DNA of 9,790 nt, taken from Chloroflexota bacterium. Its GTDB lineage: Bacteria; Chloroflexota; Anaerolineae; J102. Position numbers and translations under genes: made by a program. The stretch covers positions 1 through 9,790 of the forward strand of contig JAJRXO010000109.1 of NCBI GenBank assembly GCA_024276255.1, given 5' to 3'. The notes beneath the pieces are model-generated. The model saw nothing but the letters and a program-made list of their open reading frames with translations, was not told the origin of the DNA and ran no database searches. Of this stretch, positions 1-5,607 are shown one piece after another (position 1 is the stretch's first letter; every line of letters begins with the position of its first letter).

Positions 1-1386
1 GCGCCCTGGCTGCCCATCGCTCTGCGACAGGCGCTGCATCCGCCGGTGCCGTCATGGCGCCAGGCTGTGAGTTGGGGTGAATTGGCCGTCACCATGCTGC
101 GCCAGGGCAGCGTGGCCCTGATCTTTGGCCAATCCATCAGTACAGATCGCTGGTGGCCCGTGGGCTTATTGCTTCTGGGCGTGGTCCTTTTACCGTTGCT
201 GGGCCGCGGTCGCAAGCGAGAAAAGTTAGCAGGTTGGTTATTGGCAAGTGGCCTGGTGGGACCGTTCCTGCTTATCTTCGTTACGTCTCAGCTGCTGTCC
301 CCATTGTATCATGTACGCTATGTCAATCTTTACAGCCCGTTTTATGTGATTTTGCTGGCCGCGGGCTGGTACCGGATCAGCGGCTTTGGGTCGGCGGCGC
401 GGCCGCGGCGGCATGTGTTGCTCACCGTCGCCTTCCTGATCCTGCTGCTGATCCCCACCGCGCGCAGCCTGCAAGGTTACTGGCACAATCGCTTTGCCTA
501 TGAAGCCGCAGATGATCTGCGGGGGGCAGTGCAGCACATCGCCGATCGCCTGGGCCCGCGAGATGCCATCCTGGTGAATGCGGGCTATCTTTATCCCGCC
601 ATCCTATTCTACTGGCCCGAAGACATCGGCTGGGTGGGACGGCTCAGCAATTATCCCCCGGCTAGTCCTCTGCAAGGCGCCATCGTGATCACCACCGGAC
701 ACATCGATGGCGATCCGAACATCGGCTGGGGCGATCCCGCCAGTGATTTTTACGCCATCGATCACGAGACCGCGGCCGCGCAACTCAAACGGGTCTTTGA
801 TGATTTTAATACGGTATGGCTGCTGCGCGGCTACGACACCGTCAATGATCCCGATGGGTTTATCCGGCAGTGGCTGCAAGCCCACGGTGAGCTGATCGAA
901 GACACGGTGTTTGCCGGGCAAACTTATGTGCGCGTGCAGGGCTGGCGCACCGTGCTCCATGAGAGAACGGCCATCCCCCCCCTTGCCCATCGCCTGACAG
1001 ACGAATTCAACAATGGCATTCAATTGCTGGGATATGACCTCAGCCCCGACCCCCCGGAACCGGGGCGAGCCCTGCGCCTGACCCTGTATTGGCGGGCAGA
1101 CGGCCCCAGCAATCGTTCGTGGAAGGTTTTTAATCAGCTGCTGGATACGCAGTGGCAGGTTCATTCCCAGGCCGATGCCCTGCCACTGACCGGCAGACAT
1201 CCCACCACGCAGTGGCAGACGGGCGAGATCGTAGAATCCACCTTCATTCTGCGCGTCCCGGCCGATCTACCCCCTGGCGAATATCGTCTGATCAGCGGTT
1301 TTTACGATGAAAGCAACGGTGAACGCCTGCCACTGACAAATGGTGACGACTTCATCACCCTGCAAACGTGGCAATTGCCCCCTTGA
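1..1386 (+). CDS. GT39-like membrane glycosyltransferase, 3' part (5' end outside window)
   Basis: The reading frame is open from base 1, and residues before the GTG at 46 (PWLPIALRQ) read as normal membrane-protein sequence, so the gene starts upstream and that GTG is internal. What is seen is the C-terminal part: about four hydrophobic segments (roughly bases 150-207, 225-297, 335-375 and 415-460), then a soluble stretch, then a last domain of about 130 residues (from about 1000 to the end) rich in beta-strand patterns such as LRLTLYWRA and LPPGEYRLISGFYD. The motif YHVRYVNLYSPF before a membrane segment is like polyprenyl-phosphate-sugar-dependent mannosyl/arabinosyl transferases (GT39/ArnT/PMT type). 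Such enzymes move a sugar from a lipid carrier to a protein or glycan outside the membrane. The catalytic N-terminal loop is not in the window, so the donor and acceptor cannot be told. The TGA stop touches the stop codon of the convergent neighbour. Confidence 0.75.
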   Translation, partial: APWLPIALRQALHPPVPSWRQAVSWGELAVTMLRQGSVALIFGQSISTDRWWPVGLLLLGVVLLPLLGRGRKREKLAGWLLASGLVGPFLLIFVTSQLLSPLYHVRYVNLYSPFYVILLAAGWYRISGFGSAARPRRHVLLTVAFLILLLIPTARSLQGYWHNRFAYEAADDLRGAVQHIADRLGPRDAILVNAGYLYPAILFYWPEDIGWVGRLSNYPPASPLQGAIVITTGHIDGDPNIGWGDPASDFYAIDHETAAAQLKRVFDDFNTVWLLRGYDTVNDPDGFIRQWLQAHGELIEDTVFAGQTYVRVQGWRTVLHERTAIPPLAHRLTDEFNNGIQLLGYDLSPDPPEPGRALRLTLYWRADGPSNRSWKVFNQLLDTQWQVHSQADALPLTGRHPTTQWQTGEIVESTFILRVPADLPPGEYRLISGFYDESNGERLPLTNGDDFITLQTWQLPP

Positions 1387-1402
1387 TTAAACCAACAATT
1401 GC
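1371..1402. repeat. inverted repeat centred on two abutting stop codons
   Basis: GCAATTG (1371-1377) and CAATTGC (1396-1402) form a 7-bp inverted repeat with an 18-nt spacer. Its centre falls exactly between the TGA (1384-1386) of the plus gene and the TAA (1387-1389, minus) of the convergent gene. Both genes encode Gln-Leu as CAA TTG near their ends. It might act as a weak bidirectional terminator hairpin, but there is no T-tract and CAATTG is itself palindromic, so chance is possible. Confidence 0.3.
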
Positions 1403-2004
1403 TCATGCGCCCAGCGCCCGACGGCTTCGAGATAACTATACGCGGAAAGCTCCGGCATACCCTGCATCAGCTCGGCGCGCACGGCCTGTACCAGGTCCAG
1501 GCGGGGATGTTCGATCGCCAGGGAACTGATGGTCTGGGGACTGAGTATCTCTGTCAGCTCCACGATCACGGGCGGGGTGGCGGGGGTGGGATAGTGATGC
1601 AGAATGCGTTCTTTGCGCACGGTGATCGCGCGTATATTCGGAGCCACGCGGTGCAAATACTGTAACAGCATGTCTGGGCGGGTGAGTAAATGATCGGGCG
1701 CAGGCAGAGAACAGGATAATGCCTGAGCCAGCATGGCCATGGCCTCCTGGCCCAGAGGAAAAGGGATGAGCTCGGCTTCGTCTTCCAGCCAGCATTCGAA
1801 AGGGCCTTCGCGGGTAATAAAGCGCTTGAACTTGAGGGCCTCGCCGCGCAATTTCACATTCACGCGGGTCTGCGGACACCACAAATACACATCGACCGAA
1901 GGGATAGGGCTTTGATACCAGAGGGGAAGTTGCGCAACCCGGCGGCGCAGGGCCGTGGGAATATCGCCAAAGCCTCGCCATTCCCAGTGTTGTCCAAACG
2001 CCAT
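1387..2004 (-). CDS. conserved-looking hypothetical protein, 205 aa
   Basis: Not recognised with certainty. The start ATG (2002-2004) is preceded by a very good ribosome binding site, AGGAGG, which overlaps the TAG stop of the DinB-like gene, so translation of the two is probably coupled. The protein is soluble, with no signal peptide or membrane segment. It opens with a Trp-rich block (HWEWRGFG) and has an Arg/Lys/Glu-rich beta-like section near residues 45-75 (RVNVKLRGEALKFKRF, then CWLEDEAEL) that vaguely recalls the charged strands of CYTH/triphosphate-tunnel enzymes; this resemblance is too weak for a functional call. The C-terminal half is helical (residues about 150-205). It is the last gene of the four-gene minus-strand cluster, and its stop codon directly abuts that of the convergent glycosyltransferase. 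Confidence 0.75.
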   Translation of the reverse strand: MAFGQHWEWRGFGDIPTALRRRVAQLPLWYQSPIPSVDVYLWCPQTRVNVKLRGEALKFKRFITREGPFECWLEDEAELIPFPLGQEAMAMLAQALSCSLPAPDHLLTRPDMLLQYLHRVAPNIRAITVRKERILHHYPTPATPPVIVELTEILSPQTISSLAIEHPRLDLVQAVRAELMQGMPELSAYSYLEAVGRWAHEQLLV

Positions 2005-2016
2005 ACCAGCCTCCTA
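2005..2016 (-). promoter_or_regulatory. ribosome binding site overlapping the upstream stop codon
   Basis: On the minus strand the TAG stop of the DinB-like gene runs straight into AGGAGG, six bases before the next ATG region (TAGGAGGCTGGTATG). A terminating ribosome would sit on the Shine-Dalgarno sequence of the next gene, which points to coupled translation and helps confirm both the stop and the start. Confidence 0.75.
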
Positions 2017-2517
2017 TTCCGACCTGTAAAAAGCTGCCGACATGTCGCCGACGAATTGTGGGAGATCCGTATGCCCCAATACCTGCCTTACGGCAGCAGC
2101 TTCGCCTGTGTGATACCAATAATGATAGATGTTTCGCAGCAACATGGTACCCACCGATTCAGCCACCGGTTGTCCGCGCCACAACAGGTGCTGACTCAGG
2201 TCAGCTGTTTGCAGGGTATCGAGATACGCGTCCGCTGTCTCAGTGATCTCGTGCCAGGCCTGCCACATCTCATCCCAGGGCGGCGTGCTGGCAGGTTTGC
2301 CCGTGCCCACCAGATCTTTGAGGTGCGGCGCCAGCTTGATTCCCTGGGCCAGGCGCACCCAATAAAAATTCTCCTGGCTGGCCAGATGCCCCACCATCCA
2401 GCTGAGGCAATTCATGGGCATAATGCGTTTCACGGCTTCTTCAGGGGTGACGCCCGCGAAGCCACGTACGAATTCACTGCGGGCAAAGCGAAGTTGGATT
2501 ACCAGGGGGTGTGTCAT
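2014..2517 (-). CDS. DinB-fold (DinB/YfiT-like) protein
   Basis: A 167-residue protein with the features of the DinB/YfiT four-helix-bundle superfamily: a first helix, then GHLASQENFYW with His44, and late in the chain IYHYWYHTGEAAAVRQVLGH with His132 and His136. Three such His residues usually bind a divalent metal; many members act as metal-dependent thiol S-transferases (bacillithiol or mycothiol type), but the family is functionally diverse, so substrate and reaction are unknown. The open frame extends further upstream to 2742, but the start at 2515-2517 is chosen because AAGGAGA lies 7-8 bases before it, because the fold starts there, and because the extension would overlap the GT2 gene with low-complexity sequence. 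It begins 13 nt after the GT2 stop and ends 9 nt before the next gene. Confidence 0.85.
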   Translation of the reverse strand: MTHPLVIQLRFARSEFVRGFAGVTPEEAVKRIMPMNCLSWMVGHLASQENFYWVRLAQGIKLAPHLKDLVGTGKPASTPPWDEMWQAWHEITETADAYLDTLQTADLSQHLLWRGQPVAESVGTMLLRNIYHYWYHTGEAAAVRQVLGHTDLPQFVGDMSAAFYRSE

Positions 2518-2530
2518 GATTGTTCTCCTT

Positions 2531-3409
2531 TCAGTCGTGTCGACGGCCTTCCAGGCCCAGGATGCCATGCCAGATGCCGCGCAAACGGGCACGCGCGGCG
2601 GCCCCGCGCCAGGCGCGCAGGGCATCCCATGCCACACGGGCATGAGCGCGTAATACGGCAAAGCGGTTTTGGCGCCACTGAGCAGCGGTGAGATAACGCC
2701 GATGCAGCAGCAAGGTGTTGCGGCCCACGTAGTAGCTGGCAATCACCCCACCACCGGTGGCGCTGAGATGATGATAGACGCGGGCGTCAGGTACATAAAT
2801 ACACTTCCAGCCAGCAGCCTGCAGGCGCCACGCCAGATCCACGTCCTCCAGATACATGAACAGGCGCTCATCGAAGCCCCCCACCTGATCCCAGGCCTGA
2901 CGCCGATACGCGGCCGCGCCTCCACAGGCCCCGAAAACCCAGCGATCCTCGTCGTACTGGCCCTTGTCTTCCTCCCACACGCCGCGATTTTGCGGCATAA
3001 AGGCCTCGTCGAGGATGTCCCCGGTCGCATGCAGCACCTGTCGACGATCAAATAGCAGCATTTTGCTGGCAGCAGAGCCCGCTTCAGGATGAGCTTCCAG
3101 CGCCCGGCACAACGCTTCCAGCCATTGCGGCTCGACTTCGGTATCGTTGTTGAGCATGACCAGCACATCAGCCGTGGTCATGGCAGCCCCGCGATTGCAG
3201 GCGACCACAAAACCGTAGTTTTTCTCCAGGGCCAGCACCCGCACCCCGGGATACTGCCGGCGCAGCATCTCCAGCGAGCCATCCGTAGATCCATTGTCCA
3301 CAACGATGATCTCAAAATTATCGTGTGTTTGCGCCCGCAAACTGTCGAGGCACACCCGTAAATGATGGGCCCCGTTCCAGTTGGCAATAATGACTGCGGC
3401 AGAAAGCAT
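2531..3409 (-). CDS. GT2 family glycosyltransferase (rhamnosyltransferase-like)
   Basis: A 292-residue GT-A-fold inverting glycosyltransferase. It starts with the typical strand AAVIIANWNG, followed by VDNGSTDGS (residues 37-45) for nucleotide-sugar binding, KNYGF (63-67), the DxD-equivalent LNNDTEV (86-92), GGFDE (177-181) and EDVDLAWR (188-195), where the acidic pair supplies the catalytic base region. This set is that of the WbbL/rhamnosyltransferase-like branch (GT_2_like_c). No clear transmembrane helix follows; the C-terminus is Arg/Ala-rich and probably sits at the membrane surface. Role: transfer of a sugar from a nucleotide donor to a growing surface polysaccharide or lipid-linked glycan in the cytoplasm; the sugar cannot be read from sequence. 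It begins 8 nt after the isopentenyl phosphate kinase stop with no good Shine-Dalgarno sequence, suggesting translational coupling. Confidence 0.9.
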   Translation of the reverse strand: MLSAAVIIANWNGAHHLRVCLDSLRAQTHDNFEIIVVDNGSTDGSLEMLRRQYPGVRVLALEKNYGFVVACNRGAAMTTADVLVMLNNDTEVEPQWLEALCRALEAHPEAGSAASKMLLFDRRQVLHATGDILDEAFMPQNRGVWEEDKGQYDEDRWVFGACGGAAAYRRQAWDQVGGFDERLFMYLEDVDLAWRLQAAGWKCIYVPDARVYHHLSATGGGVIASYYVGRNTLLLHRRYLTAAQWRQNRFAVLRAHARVAWDALRAWRGAAARARLRGIWHGILGLEGRRHD

Positions 3410-3417
3410 GGCTGGGT

Positions 3418-4227
3418 TCAGGAAGTGATGGTCGTGCCCAGAGGGCGTTCGGGATCAGTCAAATGCTGTTGCAATTGACCGGCGATCTCACCTGAAAGGA
3501 TGTGTATCTGCAGTGCGGGCATGTGTTGCAACAGACGGGCCATGATGGCGATCTTACTCTCCATGCCTCCCGTGACATCCACGCCATGAGAAGCGCCCAG
3601 GGCCGGCATCAGTGTCGGCAGCTCATCCAGGCGCAGGTGGGGAAGGGGGCGCAGGTGCGGATGTTGCACGGGGTCGGCCGGGTATACACCATCCACCTTA
3701 CCCACCAGGGTGATATGGGCGGGATATAAAAAGGGCGCGATGGCAGCCAATACCTGTTCGGTAGAGATGATGGTGCCCCCGCGCTGTTCGTCGAAGGCCA
3801 CATCGCCGAATAAAACGGGCGTCAGGCCAGCTTGCAGCGCCTTCCGTACGGGCTGCAGATGAAAGGAGTCGATCTCGCCATCTCGGCAGGTGGCCAGCGC
3901 CGAGGGAGCGAAGCTGATAGCGGGGATGCCGGCCTGCAGCAACGCGGCCAGCACCAGTCGATGTAATTGAGCGGCTATGTAGCCGGTATGAACAAAGCCC
4001 CACCATCCCTGCGCATCGTACACGCCCTCACGAGTGCGATATTGTTTGCCCACCACATGGCCATAGCTGCCGCTACCGTGCGAGATTATCCACCGCCGCT
4101 GCGGATGTTCAGCCTGCGCCGCAGCGATCTCGCGGGCCAATCGCTGCAAAATCAGGGGTCGAGGGGTAAGGGGGCGTGTCTTGTCGGTGATGAGACTACC
4201 ACCGAGCTTAACGAAGTGCAGGTCCAT
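3418..4227 (-). CDS. isopentenyl phosphate kinase
   Basis: Amino-acid-kinase fold, 269 residues. It phosphorylates isopentenyl phosphate with ATP to isopentenyl diphosphate, the last step of the alternative mevalonate pathway known from archaea and described in some Chloroflexota. Visible signatures: VKLGGSLIT (residues 6-14) with the nucleotide-binding Lys7; HGSGSYGH (50-57), whose last His is the equivalent of the catalytic His that separates this family from other amino acid kinases; GDVAFD (141-146); KVDGVYPADP (177-186); and DVTGGMESKI (217-226). Length fits the family (about 245-270). The frame is open to 4278 and an ATG at 4234-4236 is possible, but the start at 4225-4227 puts the first strand (MDLHFVKLGGS) at the usual place; the binding site in front (GGTGG) is modest. 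It is the first gene of the minus cluster, divergent from gap. Confidence 0.92.
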   Translation of the reverse strand: MDLHFVKLGGSLITDKTRPLTPRPLILQRLAREIAAAQAEHPQRRWIISHGSGSYGHVVGKQYRTREGVYDAQGWWGFVHTGYIAAQLHRLVLAALLQAGIPAISFAPSALATCRDGEIDSFHLQPVRKALQAGLTPVLFGDVAFDEQRGGTIISTEQVLAAIAPFLYPAHITLVGKVDGVYPADPVQHPHLRPLPHLRLDELPTLMPALGASHGVDVTGGMESKIAIMARLLQHMPALQIHILSGEIAGQLQQHLTDPERPLGTTITS

Positions 4228-4290
4228 CGCCACCATTCTAGCCGCAGCGGGCGTTTCTGTCCACCTGGGAGATAGCAAGATGTGAGGGTG

Positions 4291-4333
4291 GTATGACTTC
4301 CATCATTGCCTGAAGTTAGAAAATGTGTCATAC
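4291..4333. repeat. 7-bp perfect inverted repeat, candidate operator
   Basis: GTATGAC at 4291-4297 and its exact reverse complement GTCATAC at 4327-4333, separated by 29 nt, centre to centre 36 bp. The right arm overlaps the candidate -10 element for gap and the left arm lies near the possible start of the ipk transcript. Two half-sites like this could bind a dimeric or looping regulator; a 7-bp match can also arise by chance in 200 bp. Confidence 0.35.
4302..4331 (-). promoter_or_regulatory. candidate promoter for the ipk cluster, overlapping the gap promoter
   Basis: On the minus strand ATGACA (4331 down to 4326, 5 of 6 to -35) is followed after 18 bp by AATGAT (4307 down to 4302, 4 of 6 to -10). 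The two promoter candidates would lie on almost the same 33 bp in opposite directions, so that RNA polymerase could use only one at a time. Confidence 0.25.
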
Positions 4334-4334
4334 T
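4306..4334 (+). promoter_or_regulatory. candidate sigma-70 promoter for gap
   Basis: TTGCCT (4306-4311, 4 of 6 matches to the -35 consensus) and CATACT (4329-4334, 4 of 6 to the -10 consensus) are 17 bp apart. It would start transcription near 4341, giving a leader of about 90 nt before the gap ATG. Weak on sequence alone, but it is the best-spaced pair in the intergenic region. Confidence 0.35.
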
Positions 4335-4431
4335 TATGCGGCAGTTGTTGCCACTGGTTGCACTGCCTGCACCATCGACACAATACAACCAGCACAAACC
4401 AATATAACTTCTTCTTAGGAGAGATAAAACC

Positions 4432-5445
4432 ATGACATTACGAGTTGGCATCAATGGTTTTGGCCGTATCGGCCGCCAGGTATTCAAAGCAATCGAAGAA
4501 AGATACGACGGACAGATCGAGGTGGTTGCCATCAACGATCTGGTCGACACCAAAACCAACGCGCATCTGCTGAAATATGATTCCACCTATGGTCGTTTTG
4601 ATGCTGATATCAGCGTCGACGGCAACGATCTCATCGTCAATGGCGAACGGATCAAGGTCTTTGCAGAACGGGATCCGGGCAAATTGCCGTGGGGCGATGA
4701 AGGCGTGGATATCGTGGTGGAATCGACAGGTATTTTCCGTAAACGCGAGATGGCTGCCAAGCATCTGATTGGCGGCGCCAAAAAGGTGATTATTTCTGCT
4801 CCGGCGCCCGATCCCGATTTCACGGTGGTGCTGGGCGTTAATCAAGATAAGTACGATCCGGCCCAGCATACCATCATCTCCAATGCATCCTGCACAACCA
4901 ACTGTCTGGCCCCGGCCGCCAAGGTGGTCAACGACAATTTCCACATTCTCAAGGGTCTGATGACCACGGTGCATGCCTACACCAACGATCAACGGATCCT
5001 GGATCTGGTGCACAAAGATCTACGTCGCGCCCGCGCTGCCGCCCAGAACATCATCCCCACCACCACCGGCGCAGCCAAAGCCGTGGGCCTGGTGATCCCC
5101 AGTCTGCAGGGTAAATTCGACGGCATTGCCATGCGCGTGCCCACGCCCACAGTCTCGATTGTGGATTTCACGGCGGTGGTGGAAAAACCCACCACGACCG
5201 AGGAATTATTGGCGGTTTTTCGCGCCGCGGCCGATGGCCCCATGGAGGGCATCCTGGGCGTATGCGATGAACCGCTTGTCAGCACGGACTTCAAAGGCGA
5301 TACCCGCTCCTCGATCATCGATGCCGGATCCACCCAGGTGCTGGATGGCGATCTGGTCAAAGTCGTATCCTGGTACGACAACGAATGGGCTTATTCCGTT
5401 CGTGTGGCCGATCTGTGTAAGTTCATCGCCGATCAGGGCCTGTAA
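4432..5445 (+). CDS. gap: type I glyceraldehyde-3-phosphate dehydrogenase
   Basis: A full-length 337-residue tetrameric-type GAPDH, converting glyceraldehyde 3-phosphate, phosphate and NAD(P)+ to 1,3-bisphosphoglycerate in the cytoplasm. The Rossmann start GINGFGRIGR (residues 6-15) is followed by AINDL (33-37), whose Asp36 normally selects NAD+; the catalytic motif SNASCTTNCLAP (150-161) holds Cys154; His181 is in TTVHAYTNDQ; KDLRRARAAA (195-204), IIPTTTGAAKAVG (207-219) and WYDNEWAYS (314-322) are all as expected. One deviation is LDLVHKDLRR (190-199), where NAD-dependent enzymes usually have Pro in place of this Val. The start is set by AGGAGA nine bases upstream, the best ribosome binding site of the plus cluster. 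It heads the glycolytic cluster; a hairpin follows before pgk. Confidence 0.97.
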   Translation: MTLRVGINGFGRIGRQVFKAIEERYDGQIEVVAINDLVDTKTNAHLLKYDSTYGRFDADISVDGNDLIVNGERIKVFAERDPGKLPWGDEGVDIVVESTGIFRKREMAAKHLIGGAKKVIISAPAPDPDFTVVLGVNQDKYDPAQHTIISNASCTTNCLAPAAKVVNDNFHILKGLMTTVHAYTNDQRILDLVHKDLRRARAAAQNIIPTTTGAAKAVGLVIPSLQGKFDGIAMRVPTPTVSIVDFTAVVEKPTTTEELLAVFRAAADGPMEGILGVCDEPLVSTDFKGDTRSSIIDAGSTQVLDGDLVKVVSWYDNEWAYSVRVADLCKFIADQGL

Positions 5446-5607
5446 AATAACCCGGCATCTACCTGTTGATCGATGCCCACGCACATATCCGTGCTGCCGC
5501 ACGGCATCCACCCCAGACAACGAAGGTCGGGGATGCGGGATTCTGCTCCCATGTAGCCGCTCCTCGACCTTTTTGTTCATGACGATTAGCACGTCAGAAA
5601 ACATACC
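5446..5607 (+). promoter_or_regulatory. gap-pgk leader with attenuator-like competing hairpins
   Basis: This 162-nt spacer between gap and pgk is unusually rich in pairing segments. GGCATC occurs at 5454-5459 and 5503-5508 and both can pair with GATGCC at 5472-5477. CCGTGC-TGCC-GCACGG (5489-5504) is a perfect 6-bp hairpin with a tetraloop. GCATCC(A)CC (5504-5512) can pair with GGGGATGC (5529-5536), which is part of the left arm of the terminator hairpin. Forming that pairing would prevent the terminator, and pairing of 5472-5477 with 5503-5508 would free it again. Pairings are read by eye; no folding energies were computed. No promoter was recognised in the about 30 nt between the terminator and pgk. 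Confidence 0.4.
5523..5577 (+). terminator. intrinsic terminator (or attenuator) between gap and pgk
   Basis: Left arm 5523-5538 (AAGGTCGGGGATGCGG) pairs with right arm 5557-5571 (CCGCTCCTCGACCTT): 15 pairs including one G-U, with a single bulged T at 5534, and an 18-nt loop. The right arm runs directly into a T-tract (CCTTTTTGTT, 5568-5577). This is the classical form of a Rho-independent terminator, though with a longer loop than usual. Confidence 0.75.

Larger units (their letters stand above)
4228..4431. promoter_or_regulatory. divergent control region between ipk cluster and gap
   Basis: A 204-nt non-coding stretch from which both clusters must be transcribed. It is more AT-rich than its surroundings around 4300-4340 and 4381-4431. 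It holds the inverted repeat and the candidate promoters listed separately, plus an AGGAGA ribosome binding site (4417-4422) nine bases before the gap ATG. A second possible RNA hairpin (GGCAGT at 4340-4345 with ACTGCC at 4362-4367) would lie at the very 5' end of the gap message. Confidence 0.7.

Noticed and set aside
1399..2691. Plus-strand open frames opposite the minus cluster (e.g. 1912-2691)
   Set aside because: They are antisense to genes with clear family motifs or good ribosome binding sites, lack their own sites and show no recognisable protein features.
2518..2742. N-terminal extension of the DinB-fold gene to an upstream start at 2742
   Set aside because: It would overlap the well-supported GT2 coding sequence in another frame, has low-complexity composition (Cys/Pro/Ala-rich), and a strong ribosome binding site lies just before the ATG at 2517.
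4228..4278. Longer kinase start at 4278
   Set aside because: The extra 17 residues precede the first conserved strand, carry no family feature and have no ribosome binding site; the start at 4227 fits the family N-terminus.
4338..4370. Hairpin GGCAGT/ACTGCC in the presumed 5' leader of gap as a riboswitch
   Set aside because: Only six perfect pairs, a 16-nt loop, no T-tract and no match to a riboswitch that I know; kept only as a remark in the intergenic entry.
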